64,000 bases of DNA from Rhizobium sp. SL86 (GTDB lineage: Bacteria; Pseudomonadota; Alphaproteobacteria; Rhizobiales; Rhizobiaceae): NCBI RefSeq assembly GCF_026672545.1, contig NZ_JAPPRJ010000001.1:1928001-1992000 (forward strand), given 5' to 3'. Under the pieces are notes generated by a model, which saw only the letters and a list, made by a program, of their open reading frames with translations, was not told the origin of the DNA and did no database searches. This document shows positions 63,743-64,000 of the stretch, in pieces. A program made the translations under genes and the position numbers. Every line of letters begins with the position of its first letter. Within the stretch, counting starts at the first letter, position 1.

Positions 63743-64000
63743 TCAGTGGCGTGGCTTTACGCTTTCCTTCTCGATCTCCTCCTCGGTGCGAAGCCCGGTT
63801 CCTTGCGGCATGCCGGCCACCCAGCGCAGGCTGGCAGCGGCCATCTTGACGTATTCGGAGAGCATGGTCCGCAGGACATCCGGCTCGGTGAACCAGGCCT
63901 TGCGGGTCAGATCCGAGTTGACGACCGGATAGGGGATGAATTCAGTGCCGCGGTCGAGGCGGCGCAGTTCCAGCAGGCTGCGGGGCATGTGATAGTTTGA
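63743..64000 (-). CDS. YdcF/SanA/ElyC-family protein (3' part only)
   Basis: The frame is open to the window edge on the minus strand, giving the C-terminal 85 residues of a longer protein. It begins SNYHMPRSLLELRRL, matching the conserved SxxYHMPR motif of the DUF218 (YdcF, SanA, ElyC) family, and continues with FIPYPVV and a short C-terminal helix. Members are involved in envelope and peptidoglycan-precursor homeostasis. The ATG at 63988 is internal. It lies 73 bases upstream of plsC on the same strand. Confidence 0.8.
   Translation of the reverse strand, partial: SNYHMPRSLLELRRLDRGTEFIPYPVVNSDLTRKAWFTEPDVLRTMLSEYVKMAAASLRWVAGMPQGTGLRTEEEIEKESVKPRH

Overview
The window looks like chromosomal DNA of an alphaproteobacterium of the Hyphomicrobiales, most likely the family Rhizobiaceae. 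This is inferred from high GC content, a C4-pathway 5-aminolevulinate synthase (hemA), the aerobic cobaltochelatase genes cobS and cobT, an ExoD-family gene, and a housekeeping order (accA, xerD, aroK, aroB, CorC-like gene, bolA, J-domain gene, cobS, cobT, rpmB) familiar from rhizobia. I see no insertion sequence, prophage, CRISPR array or rRNA. One tRNA (Arg, anticodon CCU) is present.

Layout. 1-2.6 kb: the end of a formate dehydrogenase cluster (fdhD tail, fdsD) and an oxalate/formate-type transporter. 2.6-5.9 kb: asparaginase, then a CheW and a soluble double-PAS chemoreceptor ending in a CheR-tether pentapeptide. 6.1-14.7 kb: the outer-membrane assembly pair tamA-tamB (a very large TamB with about seven tandem repeats) and a glycine-zipper lipoprotein. 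14.9-18.8 kb: a form II CO-dehydrogenase-like molybdenum hydroxylase in the order coxS-coxL-coxM, with a striking palindromic repeat between S and L. 18.8-21.4 kb: hemA under a perfect FNR/FixK-type box, and an esterase of the beta-lactamase fold.

21.5-34.1 kb is the most unusual part. The propionyl-CoA to methylmalonyl-CoA to succinyl-CoA genes (ScfR-type regulator pccR, pccB, pccA, methylmalonyl-CoA mutase scpA) are interleaved with five toxin-antitoxin or toxin-antitoxin-like units. These are a PemK/MazF-like toxin, two DUF4160/DUF2442 pairs, a ParDE pair and an MqsRA pair with its canonical operator. Both DUF4160 genes are frameshifted at the same codon position. A YghU-like glutathione transferase and an unrecognised 125-residue protein sit inside the pccB-pccA gene string.

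34-49 kb: dxr, an FAD monooxygenase, an unknown small protein behind an AT-rich leader, exoD-like gene, tRNA-Arg, an M20 amidohydrolase, a D,D-carboxypeptidase, a CobW-family GTPase with a His-rich stretch, tusA-like and L,D-transpeptidase genes, accA, xerD, aroK-aroB, a CorC-like membrane protein and a BolA-like gene. 49-55 kb: J-domain protein, cobS-cobT, a phytase-esterase-like secreted protein, the queuosine-precursor transporter yhhQ and rpmB. 55-64 kb: a DUF3108 protein, a DMT exporter, a DUF985 cupin, glyoxalase II, a methyltransferase, hisC-tyrC, a hairpin-rich intergenic repeat, a DUF2125 protein, a ChaC-like cyclotransferase, a PlsC acyltransferase and the 3' part of a YdcF-family gene cut by the window end.

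Functional links: the pcc-scpA genes form an adenosylcobalamin-dependent route for odd-chain and branched-chain carbon, and cobS-cobT in the same window serve cobalamin synthesis. All functional names come from reading the translations against remembered family features; no database search was run.
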